Origin: Cetobacterium ceti
GTDB lineage: Bacteria > Fusobacteriota > Fusobacteriia > Fusobacteriales > Fusobacteriaceae
DNA length: 64,000 bases
Assembly: GCF_900167275.1 (NCBI RefSeq)
Contig: NZ_FUWX01000012.1
Location: 41,248 to 105,247, forward strand
Direction of reading: 5' to 3'
Shown: one piece after another, positions 1 through 6,830 of the stretch
How positions within the stretch are numbered: position 1 is the stretch's first letter
Layout of the letters: the number at the start of each line of letters is the position of its first letter
Notes under the pieces: generated by a model
Told to the model about the DNA's origin: nothing
Databases searched by the model: none
Seen by the model: the letters and a program-made list of their open reading frames with translations, nothing else
Position numbers and translations under genes: made by a program

Positions 1-733
1 TTGGAATATTTAATTCTGCAACATGAAGTACAGAATAATCTTTTTTCATTTCTTCTACATCTATTTTTATATCTCTCAAAGTTAGATCATTTCTTTTCAA
101 TTCAGATAAAATATATTTTCCTAAAAGTTCATCTATATTTTTTCCACCCAAATGATTATCTCCAGCTGTTGCCATAACATCTAAAATTCCCTCATCTAAA
201 TCTAAAATACTTACATCAAATGTTCCACCACCAAAATCGTATACAAGTATTTTTTGATTCTTATCCATATTTTCAAGTCCATATGCCATTGCGGCTGCCG
301 TAGGCTCACTTATTATTCTTTCGACTTTAAATCCTGCCATTTCTCCAGCTTTTATCGTTGCAGACTTTTGTGCACTAGTAAACATCGCGGGTACTGTTAT
401 TACAGCTTCATAAATTTCTTCGCCTAAATATTCTTCAGCATCATTCTTTAATTTTTTTAAAATTTCCGCTGAAATTTCTTCAGAAGTAAATTCTTTATTT
501 CCTAAAGTTATTTTTCGATTTGTCCCCATTATTCTCTTTACTTCTTCAATTTTTTCTCCAACCACTCTTTTAGCAAGTTCTCCTACTATGATATTTCCAA
601 ACTTATCTACTGCTACCACAGAATCTGTTAATCTTTTCCCTTCAAGATTAGAAATAATTTCTGGTTTTCCATTTTTTAAATAACTAATTGCTGACGTTGT
701 TGTTCCTAAATCAATACCTACTATTCTCCCCAT
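1..733 (-). CDS. Hsp70/DnaK-family chaperone paralogue, partial (C-terminus beyond window)
   Basis: Only the first 244 codons of this ATP-dependent chaperone are present; the gene runs off the left edge. The nucleotide-binding domain is recognisable: phosphate-1 motif GIDLGTTTSA at residues 6-15, ITVPAMF near 112-118, EPTAAAMAYGL near 143-153 and phosphate-2 motif [11 protein letters not shown] near 165-175. It differs clearly from the canonical DnaK at 12936-14756, for example VPAMF where DnaK has VPAYF, so it is a paralogue rather than a duplicate. The ATG is preceded by GGAGGG. It lies 24 nt after a GrpE-like gene, which suggests a dedicated chaperone and exchange-factor pair. No CIRCE element is seen upstream of the pair. 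The substrate-binding domain is not visible, so whether it is complete or HscC-like cannot be judged. Confidence 0.93.
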   Translation of the reverse strand, partial: MGRIVGIDLGTTTSAISYLKNGKPEIISNLEGKRLTDSVVAVDKFGNIIVGELAKRVVGEKIEEVKRIMGTNRKITLGNKEFTSEEISAEILKKLKNDAEEYLGEEIYEAVITVPAMFTSAQKSATIKAGEMAGFKVERIISEPTAAAMAYGLENMDKNQKILVYDFGGGTFDVSILDLDEGILDVMATAGDNHLGGKNIDELLGKYILSELKRNDLTLRDIKIDVEEMKKDYSVLHVAELNIP

Positions 734-757
734 TTTCCCTCCATAAATTGTTTTTTA

Positions 758-1306
758 TTAATTTACTACAACTTTTGCTATCCTAATAGTTTTCCCATCC
801 TTTATATATCCTTGAGAAATAATCTCTTTTATAATATAGTTTTCTTTTTTTTCTAATTCTTCATTTAATATTTCATGATAATTGTGATTAAATGCTTCTC
901 CAATTTTAGCTGTTTCTTCTAGATTATTTTTTCTTAGAAGTCCTTCAAGCTTTTTCTTCATAAGCTGTATAATTTCTTTATCTCTACTCTCTTTCATAAG
1001 AATATTAAGCGGCATATATATATCTATTGATTCAAATAATAAGTTATTCATTTTTCCTAATTCTCTATTAAGTCTGAAAATTTGTTTTTTTAATTCTTCG
1101 TTTTCTAAGTTAAGATTTAAAATTTCTTTTTGTAAATTATCCAATTTATTTTGCAAAATAAGACTACTTTTTCTTATTTCAATTTTTAATGAGTTTTCTA
1201 CTTGATTGATGTCATTTGAGTCACTATTTCTTTCGCTAGCATTCTCTTGCATTTCTTCTGGAAATTTTTTTTCTTTGAACTTTAATAATTCTTTTTGAAA
1301 ATCCAT
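758..1306 (-). CDS. GrpE-like nucleotide exchange factor (second copy)
   Basis: This 182-residue protein resembles GrpE, which releases ADP from Hsp70. Residues about 35-100 are a charged, leucine-rich predicted coiled coil. The C-terminal stretch GYIKDGKTIRIAKVVV matches the beta domain of GrpE (compare GYKMKGKVIRPSMVKV in the canonical copy at 14795-15349), but the middle is poorly conserved. An upstream TTG at 1319-1321 is in frame, but the ATG at 1304-1306 has a good ribosome site (AGAGGGG, 5 nt away) and is chosen. The gene lies directly before an Hsp70 paralogue with a 24-nt gap. The family call is from the C-terminus, length and context; the exact partner is inferred. Confidence 0.75.
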   Translation of the reverse strand: MDFQKELLKFKEKKFPEEMQENASERNSDSNDINQVENSLKIEIRKSSLILQNKLDNLQKEILNLNLENEELKKQIFRLNRELGKMNNLLFESIDIYMPLNILMKESRDKEIIQLMKKKLEGLLRKNNLEETAKIGEAFNHNYHEILNEELEKKENYIIKEIISQGYIKDGKTIRIAKVVVN

Positions 1307-1481
1307 TGCTTCCCCTCTCAATATTTTTTATAATTTTTACTTAAAATTAATTTTAATAAAATAAATCGTTCCAAAAAAATTTATTAATCTTTTATCTAGC
1401 ACTTTTTATTTTCAAATCTGCCATAAAAAATTTCTTCACTATTCTATACCTCATAAATTTAAAAAAAGCAAAAAAGAAAAT

Positions 1482-1520
1482 ACAAAAAAGCCATACTGAC
1501 AATGAAAGTCAGTATGGCTT
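1482..1520 (-). terminator. Rho-independent terminator of ssrA
   Basis: On the minus strand an 11-bp perfect stem (GCCATACTGAC at 1490-1500 paired with GTCAGTATGGC at 1508-1518, 7-nt loop) is followed by a run of six U residues (A run at 1484-1489). It sits about 60 nt beyond the mature 3' end of tmRNA. Confidence 0.9.
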
Positions 1521-1576
1521 ACTATTTCAACAACTTCAAAATTTACTACAGTAAATCATTAGTTGGTGGATTCATT

Positions 1577-1924
1577 TGGTGGAGATGACGGGAATCGAAC
1601 CCGTGTCCAAAATCACAAGCATCATAGGCTTCTACAAGCTTAGTTTGCTATTTTGTTTCGCACTAATTACTCCCGCAAACAGGGCTAATTAACGCTATCC
1701 TCTAAAATGTCCCCTAGAACTTAGAGAAATCGTTTAGGGTAATCTGTATATAAGTGACACCCAGACTGAACGCGCCTACAGAAGAGCATGATCAAGGGTG
1801 AGCTGACATTATGCAGCTAAAGCGTATTCGTTATTTCCATCTAAACGATGAGTTGGCCTCTCACAGCGACCATCCTGGCCTGCTACCTATAACCTTGTAA
1901 CCCTGTCGAAACCTTTGCATCCCC
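1577..1924 (-). ncRNA. ssrA: Transfer-messenger RNA (tmRNA)
   Basis: tmRNA rescues stalled ribosomes and tags the unfinished peptide for proteolysis. The 5' end GGGGAUG pairs with the 3' CAUCUCC, giving an alanine-type acceptor with a G3-U pair, followed by ACCA. The T-arm sequence (GGGTTCGATTCCCG type) is near the 3' end, and the typical GGUUUCGACAGG box is near the 5' end. The tag reading frame is at 1809-1838 and encodes GNNEYALAA then UAA. With the alanine carried by tmRNA the tag would be AGNNEYALAA. The resume codon is placed at GGA because UAG precedes it by the usual distance. Its partner smpB lies at 6376-6819. Mature length is about 348 nt; the precursor starts further upstream. Confidence 0.97.
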
Positions 1925-1943
1925 ATATTCTTTTTACATGATT

Positions 1944-1972
1944 ATTATAACATATGATTTTTTTTATCTCAA
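1944..1972 (-). promoter_or_regulatory. Promoter of ssrA
   Basis: On the minus strand TTGAGA (1967-1972) and TATAAT (1944-1949) are separated by 17 bp and lie about 20 nt upstream of the mature tmRNA 5' end, leaving a short leader for RNase P removal. It is divergent from the grdX promoter, whose -35 begins at 1998. Confidence 0.75.
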
Positions 1973-1997
1973 CTATCTTTTTTTTTATCTTTTTTTA

Positions 1998-2026
1998 TTG
2001 ACAAATAAAACTTTATACAGTATCCT
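1998..2026 (+). promoter_or_regulatory. Promoter of the grdX reductase operon
   Basis: Consensus -35 TTGACA (1998-2003), 17-bp spacer and a weak -10 TATCCT (2021-2026) lie upstream of grdX. The weak -10 could mean an activator is needed. Transcription would start near 2033 and leave a leader of about 125 nt. Confidence 0.55.
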
Positions 2027-2037
2027 CCTATTAACTA

Positions 2038-2056
2038 AGAATTCTTTTCGAATTCT
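2038..2056 (+). promoter_or_regulatory. Inverted repeat just downstream of the grd promoter
   Basis: AGAATTC (2038-2044) and GAATTCT (2050-2056) form a perfect 7-bp inverted repeat with a TTTTC spacer, beginning about 12 nt after the -10 box. The position fits an operator or a 5' leader hairpin. No U-run follows, so it is not an ordinary terminator. Confidence 0.4.
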
Positions 2057-2158
2057 CTTCAAATTTATTCTATTTTAAAACTTACTAATCCATTTTCTTA
2101 CAAAAGTTCACTTTTTTAAAATTTATCAATAGGAAAATTAAATACTCAGGAGGTTGCC

Positions 2159-2527
2159 ATGGAATACACCATAATCACCAACAATCCCCTTGTAAAAGAG
2201 AACTATTCTAATGTTCTTTTTATAGAGGGAAGTGTCAAAGATGTTTTAATTTCCACTAGAAACTCTCTACATGAAGGAGGCAAACTTCTTACCCATCCAC
2301 TTGGTGCTAGTCTTAGGATGTTACTTTCTCCATACAGATCAATTGTTGTATCTTTGGAGAAGTCTAATATAGATTTAAATCATTTAGATATTATCGAAAG
2401 TAGCATTATTAAGTACAATCAGCATATGGAGGTGAGAAAAGAGGATTCAACTCACGGAAAGGATTATTCAATTATTGATTTAACCCTTTTAGATTCAGCT
2501 TGTGAAGAGCTTTCTAGATTTTCTTAA
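2159..2527 (+). CDS. grdX: GrdX family protein
   Basis: A small soluble protein of 122 residues that resembles GrdX, a family of unknown biochemical role found in glycine/sarcosine/betaine reductase operons. The N-terminal segment, with conserved T-N-N-P and an E-G-x2-x-D-V-L stretch, fits that family. No catalytic motif or membrane segment is apparent. It starts at ATG behind a strong AGGAGG site and is the first gene of the operon, 27 nt before the component B proprotein. The name rests on context as much as on sequence. Confidence 0.75.
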   Translation: MEYTIITNNPLVKENYSNVLFIEGSVKDVLISTRNSLHEGGKLLTHPLGASLRMLLSPYRSIVVSLEKSNIDLNHLDIIESSIIKYNQHMEVRKEDSTHGKDYSIIDLTLLDSACEELSRFS

Positions 2528-2554
2528 ATTATCCGTTTATCAGGGGGTGTTTTT

Positions 2555-3841
2555 TTGAAGTTAGAAATTGGTAACATAAATATTAAAAACATTGTTTTTG
2601 GAGACAAGTTAGAGGTTAAAGAGGGTGTTTTACACTTAAATCCTCAAGACTTAATTAACTTCCTAAAGGAAGACAAAAACATTGCAGAGGTTAAAGTAGA
2701 TATTGCAAGACCTGGTGAAAAGGTTAGAATTATTCCTGTTAAGGACGTAATCGAACCTAGAGCTAGAGTAAGTAGTTCAGCTAGTAATTTCCCAGGAGTT
2801 GCTGGTAAAGTTTCTCAAGTTGGAGATGGAGAAATTAGAGTTCTTAAAAATGCAGCAATTGTAACTATTGGAGATATTGTTGGATTCCAAGAGGGAGTTG
2901 TTGATATGTGGGGAGAAGGAGCTAAATGGACTCCATTCTCAAAAACATACAATATTGTTGTAGATATTAAACCTGTAGATGGTTTAACTCCTCATTTACA
3001 TGAGCAAACAGTTAGACTTGCAGGATTAAAAGCCAGCGAATTTGTTGGAGCTGCTGGTAAAGATGTTACTCCTGATGAAGTATTGACATATGGAACAAAC
3101 AATATTTCTCAAGAGGTTTTAAATAATTCTCATTTACCAAGAGTGGTATATGTTGAAATGTTAATCTCTCAAGGATTACTACATGATACATATATTTATG
3201 GGGTAAATTCTCAACAAATTTTACCTTCATTTATCCACCCTAATGAAGAGTTAGATGGAGCTGTTATCAGTGGTAACTGTGTTGCTGCCTGTGATAAAAT
3301 AACAACTTATCAACATCAAAACAACTCAGTTATTTTAGATTTATATAAAAAACATGGATCAGAAATTAATTTCCTAGGAGTAATTTTAACTCCAGAATTA
3401 ACTACTCTTGAGGGTAAAATAAGAACAGCTGATTACACAGCTAAACTTTGTAAATCCCTAGGAGCTCAAGGTGTTATAGTTTCTGAAGAGGGATATGGAA
3501 ATCCAGATTCAGATTTACTTATGATCTGTAAACGTCTTGAAACTTCTGGTATAAAAACAGTTTTAATCACAGATGAGTGTTCAGGATGGGATGGAATGTC
3601 TCAACCACTGGCTGACACTGTACCTGAAGCTGTGGCAGTTGTATCTGGAGGAAATGTTAGCCATTTAGTTACTTTACCTCCTGCTGATGTAATTTTAGGA
3701 AATCCTAATGCAATTGCAACTCTTGCTGGAGGATGGGATGGTTCACTTAAGGAAGATGGTTCTTTAGTTTGCGAATTAAACGCAGTTATTGGAGCAACTT
3801 CTGAAATTGGATATCACTACTGTACAGCTAGAGAATATTAA
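2555..3841 (+). CDS. grdE/grdG/grdI: Glycine/sarcosine/betaine reductase component B, alpha/beta proprotein (GrdE/GrdG/GrdI family)
   Basis: This 428-residue proprotein is the substrate-binding part of component B of a Stickland-type reductase. In the family it cleaves itself at an Asn-Cys bond; the new N-terminal Cys becomes a pyruvoyl group that forms a Schiff base with the amine. The cleavage site is visible as SGN-CVAACD, with Asn241-Cys242, giving fragments of about 241 and 187 residues. The start is TTG at 2555, behind GGGGGTG. It precedes the selenoprotein partner by 17 nt. Sequence alone does not tell me whether the substrate is glycine (GrdE), sarcosine (GrdG) or betaine (GrdI). Absence of grdA, grdC and grdD beside it slightly favours the sarcosine or betaine form. 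Confidence 0.9.
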   Translation: MKLEIGNINIKNIVFGDKLEVKEGVLHLNPQDLINFLKEDKNIAEVKVDIARPGEKVRIIPVKDVIEPRARVSSSASNFPGVAGKVSQVGDGEIRVLKNAAIVTIGDIVGFQEGVVDMWGEGAKWTPFSKTYNIVVDIKPVDGLTPHLHEQTVRLAGLKASEFVGAAGKDVTPDEVLTYGTNNISQEVLNNSHLPRVVYVEMLISQGLLHDTYIYGVNSQQILPSFIHPNEELDGAVISGNCVAACDKITTYQHQNNSVILDLYKKHGSEINFLGVILTPELTTLEGKIRTADYTAKLCKSLGAQGVIVSEEGYGNPDSDLLMICKRLETSGIKTVLITDECSGWDGMSQPLADTVPEAVAVVSGGNVSHLVTLPPADVILGNPNAIATLAGGWDGSLKEDGSLVCELNAVIGATSEIGYHYCTAREY

Positions 3842-3858
3842 TAGGGGAGGTTTAATTT

Positions 3859-5151
3859 ATGAGAATAGTTTACTACCTTAACCAATTTTTCGGACAAGTT
3901 GGAGGGGAAGATAAGGCTGGTATGGAACCTATGTTAAGCGAGAGCTTAATAGGACCTGGTATTAAACTTCAAGATTTACTTGGAGCGGATAATCAAATAG
4001 TTGGAACTATCATCTGTGGAGACAACTATTTCAATGAAAATACAGAGGTAGCTTTAAATAGAATTTTAACTATGATCAAGGATTTAAATCCTGATATGTT
4101 AATTGCTGGACCTGCATTTAATGCTGGTAGATATGGAGTTGCTTGTGGAGAGCTTTGTAAAGCTGTTGGTAAGGAATTAAATATTCCTACTGTATCTGGA
4201 ATGTATGTGGAAAATCCTGGAGCTGAAGTTTGTAAAGGGGATACCTTTATAGCTTTAACTGGAAATTCTGCTGCTACTATGAGAGATGCTTTACCTAAAA
4301 TGGCTAACCTAGCAAAGAAATTGCTTAGTAACACTCCTTTAGAACTTCCTGAAATTGATAACTATATTCCACAAGGACGTAGAAAAACAGTTATTATGGA
4401 AAAAAGAGGTTCTGAAAGAGCTGTAGATATGCTTTTAGATAGATTAAATAATAGAGAGTTCAAAACAGAACTACCTATGCCTGTTTTTGACCAAGTTGAA
4501 ATAGCTCAACCTATAGCTAATATGGCTACTGCTAGAATTGCTCTTATCACAACAGGAGGAATTGTTCCTAATGGTAACCCTGATAAGATTCAATCGGCAA
4601 GTGCTCAAAAGTGGGGAAAATATGATGTTAAAGCCCTAGATAAATTAGGAAGCGACTATTATACAATTCACGGTGGATATGACCCTGTGTATGCAAATGA
4701 ATCTCCTGATAGAATTGTTCCTTTAGATCTTTTAAAAGAATATGCTAAGGAAGGTTTAATCGGAGATGTATACGAGTACTTCTACACTACAACTGGAACA
4801 GGAACTTCAGTTGGAAACGCAATAAAATTTGGTCAAGAAATTGGTCAAGAACTTAAGAATGCCCAGATTGATGGTGCCATCTTAACTTCTACTTGAGGAA
4901 CTTGTACTCGTTGCGGTGCAACGATGGTTAAAGAAATAGAAAGATTCGGTATCCCTATTATTCATATGGCTACTATTACAACTATTTCAGAATCAGTTGG
5001 AGCAAATAGAATTGTTCCTACAATAGCAATTCCTCACCCAGTAGGGAATCCTAAGGTTTCTCCAAGTGAAGAGAGAGCCCTTAGAGAGGATTTAGTAAAA
5101 AGAGCTTTATATGCATTAAATACACCTGTGGATAAGCAAACTATATTTTAA
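3859..5151 (+). CDS. grdB/grdF/grdH: Selenocysteine-containing reductase component B subunit (GrdB/GrdF/GrdH family), UGA read as Sec
   Basis: The selenoprotein of component B attacks the Schiff-base substrate held by the GrdE-type subunit and passes the carboxymethyl group on to selenoprotein A. Two reading frames, 3859-4896 and 4924-5151, are one gene: the frame stays open across the UGA at 4894-4896 and the join reads STS-T-U-GTCTRCG, the U-x2-C-x2-C redox motif (Sec346, Cys349, Cys352). Full length is 430 residues, normal for the family. A hairpin that fits a bacterial SECIS follows the UGA. N-terminal NQFFGQVGGEDKA and CGDNYFNEN are typical GrdB-family motifs. An ordinary annotation would truncate it at 4896. 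Substrate (glycine, sarcosine or betaine) is unresolved. Confidence 0.93.
4894..4924 (+). promoter_or_regulatory. UGA selenocysteine codon with bacterial SECIS-like hairpin
   Basis: The UGA (4894-4896) is followed by a perfect 7-bp stem, TCGTTGC (4908-4914) and GCAACGA (4918-4924), closing on a GGU loop. There are 18 nt between the UGA and the loop and the loop starts with G, both within the usual range for bacterial SECIS elements bound by SelB. The stem lies within the codons for the CxxC part of the motif. Confidence 0.85.
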
Positions 5152-5228
5152 TTTTTAATAAAAAAAATAAAATAACTTAAAGAACTCACCCTTCGAGCAT
5201 AATAGAATAAGTTAGGAGAGGGGTCAAC

Positions 5229-6353
5229 ATGGAAAAACCAGTAAGTCTTAAAAAGATTGTTATTTTTTCTGGAGCCATTATCGCTTTTTTAATTGGTTCT
5301 GGTTTTGCTACTGGCCAAGAAGTTCTTCAATATTTTGCTGCCTATGGCTATTGGGGTGTGGGAGGGGCAATATTAACCCTCCTACTCCTTGTATATGTTT
5401 GTTCAAGTTTTCTTATTGTTGGTCAAAGGGAAAATTTTCAAAAGGGAAATGATATTTATAAATACTATTGTGGAGAAAAGTTAGGAACTTGTTTTGATTA
5501 TTTCTCAACTTTCTTTTGCTTCTTATCCTTTATAGTTATGATAGGGGGAGCTGCTGCTACCCTTAATCAACACTATAATTTACCTCCTATTGTTGGTGGA
5601 TTAGTTATTGCTATTTTAGCTTTAATAACTGTTTTAGCTGGATTAAATAATCTAGTTGATATTATAGGTAAAATTGGTCCAACCATTGTAATTATTTCCA
5701 TATTTTTAGGAGTATTTTCTCTTATTAAAAACTATGGAAATCTTCATCCTGATATTATTATTCCAGCTTTAGAGTCTGTTGAGAGCTCCTCTAAACTAGT
5801 TAAAGCTTCTAGTTCATGGTACCTTGCTGCATTTTCCTATGTGGGATTTTGTATGCTTTGGTTAGCAGGATTTTTAGCTTCCCTAGGAAAGAAAGCCTCA
5901 TCACCTTTAGAAGCTAGATTGGGTGGAATTTTTGGAGGTATCTTTTTCTCTGTGGCAGTTATTATAGTTGCCCTAGGATTACTTGCTACCATTGAAATAA
6001 CAGCAGGTACTCAAATCCCTATGCTTTATTTAGCAAATGATGTTCACAGTGCTTTTTCAAGTATCTTTGCCATTATTATTTTAGCGGGAATTTATACCAC
6101 AGCTGTTCCTCTTCTTTGGAACGTGTCTTCTAGATTTACAGAGGAAAAAACTAGTAAATTTAAACTATTAACCTTAGCTCTTGTTGTTATTGGATTAGTA
6201 ACAGGACTATGGGTTCCCTTTGATAAACTTGTAAATGTAATATATGTTTTAAATGGATATTTTGGTGGAATTCTTCTTCTTATAATGTTTGTAAGAACCC
6301 TTAAAGGATTCTTTGTTAACCCAAATAGAAATCCTCAATTTAAAACAAAATAG
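5229..6353 (+). CDS. YkvI-like LeuT-fold membrane transporter
   Basis: A 374-residue integral membrane protein with about ten or eleven hydrophobic segments spread over its length. It resembles YkvI-type permeases of the LeuT/APC superfamily: the first segment holds the glycine-rich GSGFATGQEVLQYFA, a typical unwound TM1 substrate and ion site. It starts at ATG behind AGGAGAGGGG, 77 nt after the reductase selenoprotein, and ends in a bidirectional terminator. Position in the operon suggests import of the reductase substrate (an amino acid or N-methylated glycine), but this is inference. It is not a BCCT-type betaine carrier by its motifs. Confidence 0.75.
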   Translation: MEKPVSLKKIVIFSGAIIAFLIGSGFATGQEVLQYFAAYGYWGVGGAILTLLLLVYVCSSFLIVGQRENFQKGNDIYKYYCGEKLGTCFDYFSTFFCFLSFIVMIGGAAATLNQHYNLPPIVGGLVIAILALITVLAGLNNLVDIIGKIGPTIVIISIFLGVFSLIKNYGNLHPDIIIPALESVESSSKLVKASSSWYLAAFSYVGFCMLWLAGFLASLGKKASSPLEARLGGIFGGIFFSVAVIIVALGLLATIEITAGTQIPMLYLANDVHSAFSSIFAIIILAGIYTTAVPLLWNVSSRFTEEKTSKFKLLTLALVVIGLVTGLWVPFDKLVNVIYVLNGYFGGILLLIMFVRTLKGFFVNPNRNPQFKTK

Positions 6354-6377
6354 AAAAAGGGCCTAGGCCCTTTTTTT
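6354..6377. terminator. Bidirectional terminator between transporter and smpB
   Basis: A run of five A, the 12-bp palindrome GGGCCTAGGCCC (6359-6370) and seven T residues serve both the plus-strand reductase operon and the minus-strand smpB. Confidence 0.85.
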
Positions 6378-6819
6378 AATATCTCTCTTTAATTGCTCTT
6401 TCTATAGTTCTTTGCTGATCTTTTTTAGCTAAACTCTCTCTTTTATCATAGTTCTTTTTACCTCTTGCCAAAGCAATTTCTACCTTAACAAATCCCTTTG
6501 ATAAATGAACATTTAAAGGAACTATAGTATATCCCTTTTGAGTTACCTTTTCACGTAACTTTTCTATCTCTTTTCTGTGTAAAAGAAGCTTTCTAACTCT
6601 TTTCTCCTCTGGATTATAAACACTTCCAAAAGACCAAGGTACAACGGACATTCCCATTATAAAAACTTCATCTCTTATGATTCTTATAAAGGATTCCTTT
6701 ATACTTGTTTTTCCTGCCTTTATGGATTTAACTTCACTTCCAACAAGTTCTATTCCAGCCTCAAATCTATCCTCTATAAAGTATTCGAAAAAGGCCTTTT
6801 TATTATTTGCTAAAATCAT
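6376..6819 (-). CDS. smpB: SsrA-binding protein SmpB
   Basis: SmpB binds the tRNA-like end of tmRNA and brings it to stalled ribosomes. The 147-residue length and the OB-fold motifs are standard: ANNKKAFFEYFIEDRFEAGI at the N-terminus, GSEVKSIKAGKTSIKES, and the lysine/arginine-rich C-terminal tail (KKNYDKRESLAKKDQQR) that enters the mRNA channel. It is the last gene of yqeK-rnr-smpB, 11 nt after rnr. The tmRNA gene itself is at 1577-1924 on the same strand, separated from it by the reductase cassette. Confidence 0.97.
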   Translation of the reverse strand: MILANNKKAFFEYFIEDRFEAGIELVGSEVKSIKAGKTSIKESFIRIIRDEVFIMGMSVVPWSFGSVYNPEEKRVRKLLLHRKEIEKLREKVTQKGYTIVPLNVHLSKGFVKVEIALARGKKNYDKRESLAKKDQQRTIERAIKERY

Positions 6820-6830
6820 GAGGTTCCCCC

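Noticed and set aside
1307..1480. CIRCE or a clear promoter before the second GrpE-like gene
   Set aside because: No inverted TTAGCACTC-type repeat and no convincing -35/-10 pair with 17-bp spacing was found.
2027..2158. Glycine riboswitch in the grd leader
   Set aside because: The 130-nt AT-rich leader lacks the conserved purine-rich and GCC-type elements of glycine riboswitches.
4026..4334. Minus-strand frame inside the selenoprotein gene
   Set aside because: Composition and lack of a ribosome site show it as an antisense shadow of the coding frame.
4924..5151. A separate 75-codon gene after the reductase subunit
   Set aside because: It is the C-terminal continuation of the selenoprotein after the UGA; its motifs join across it in the same frame.
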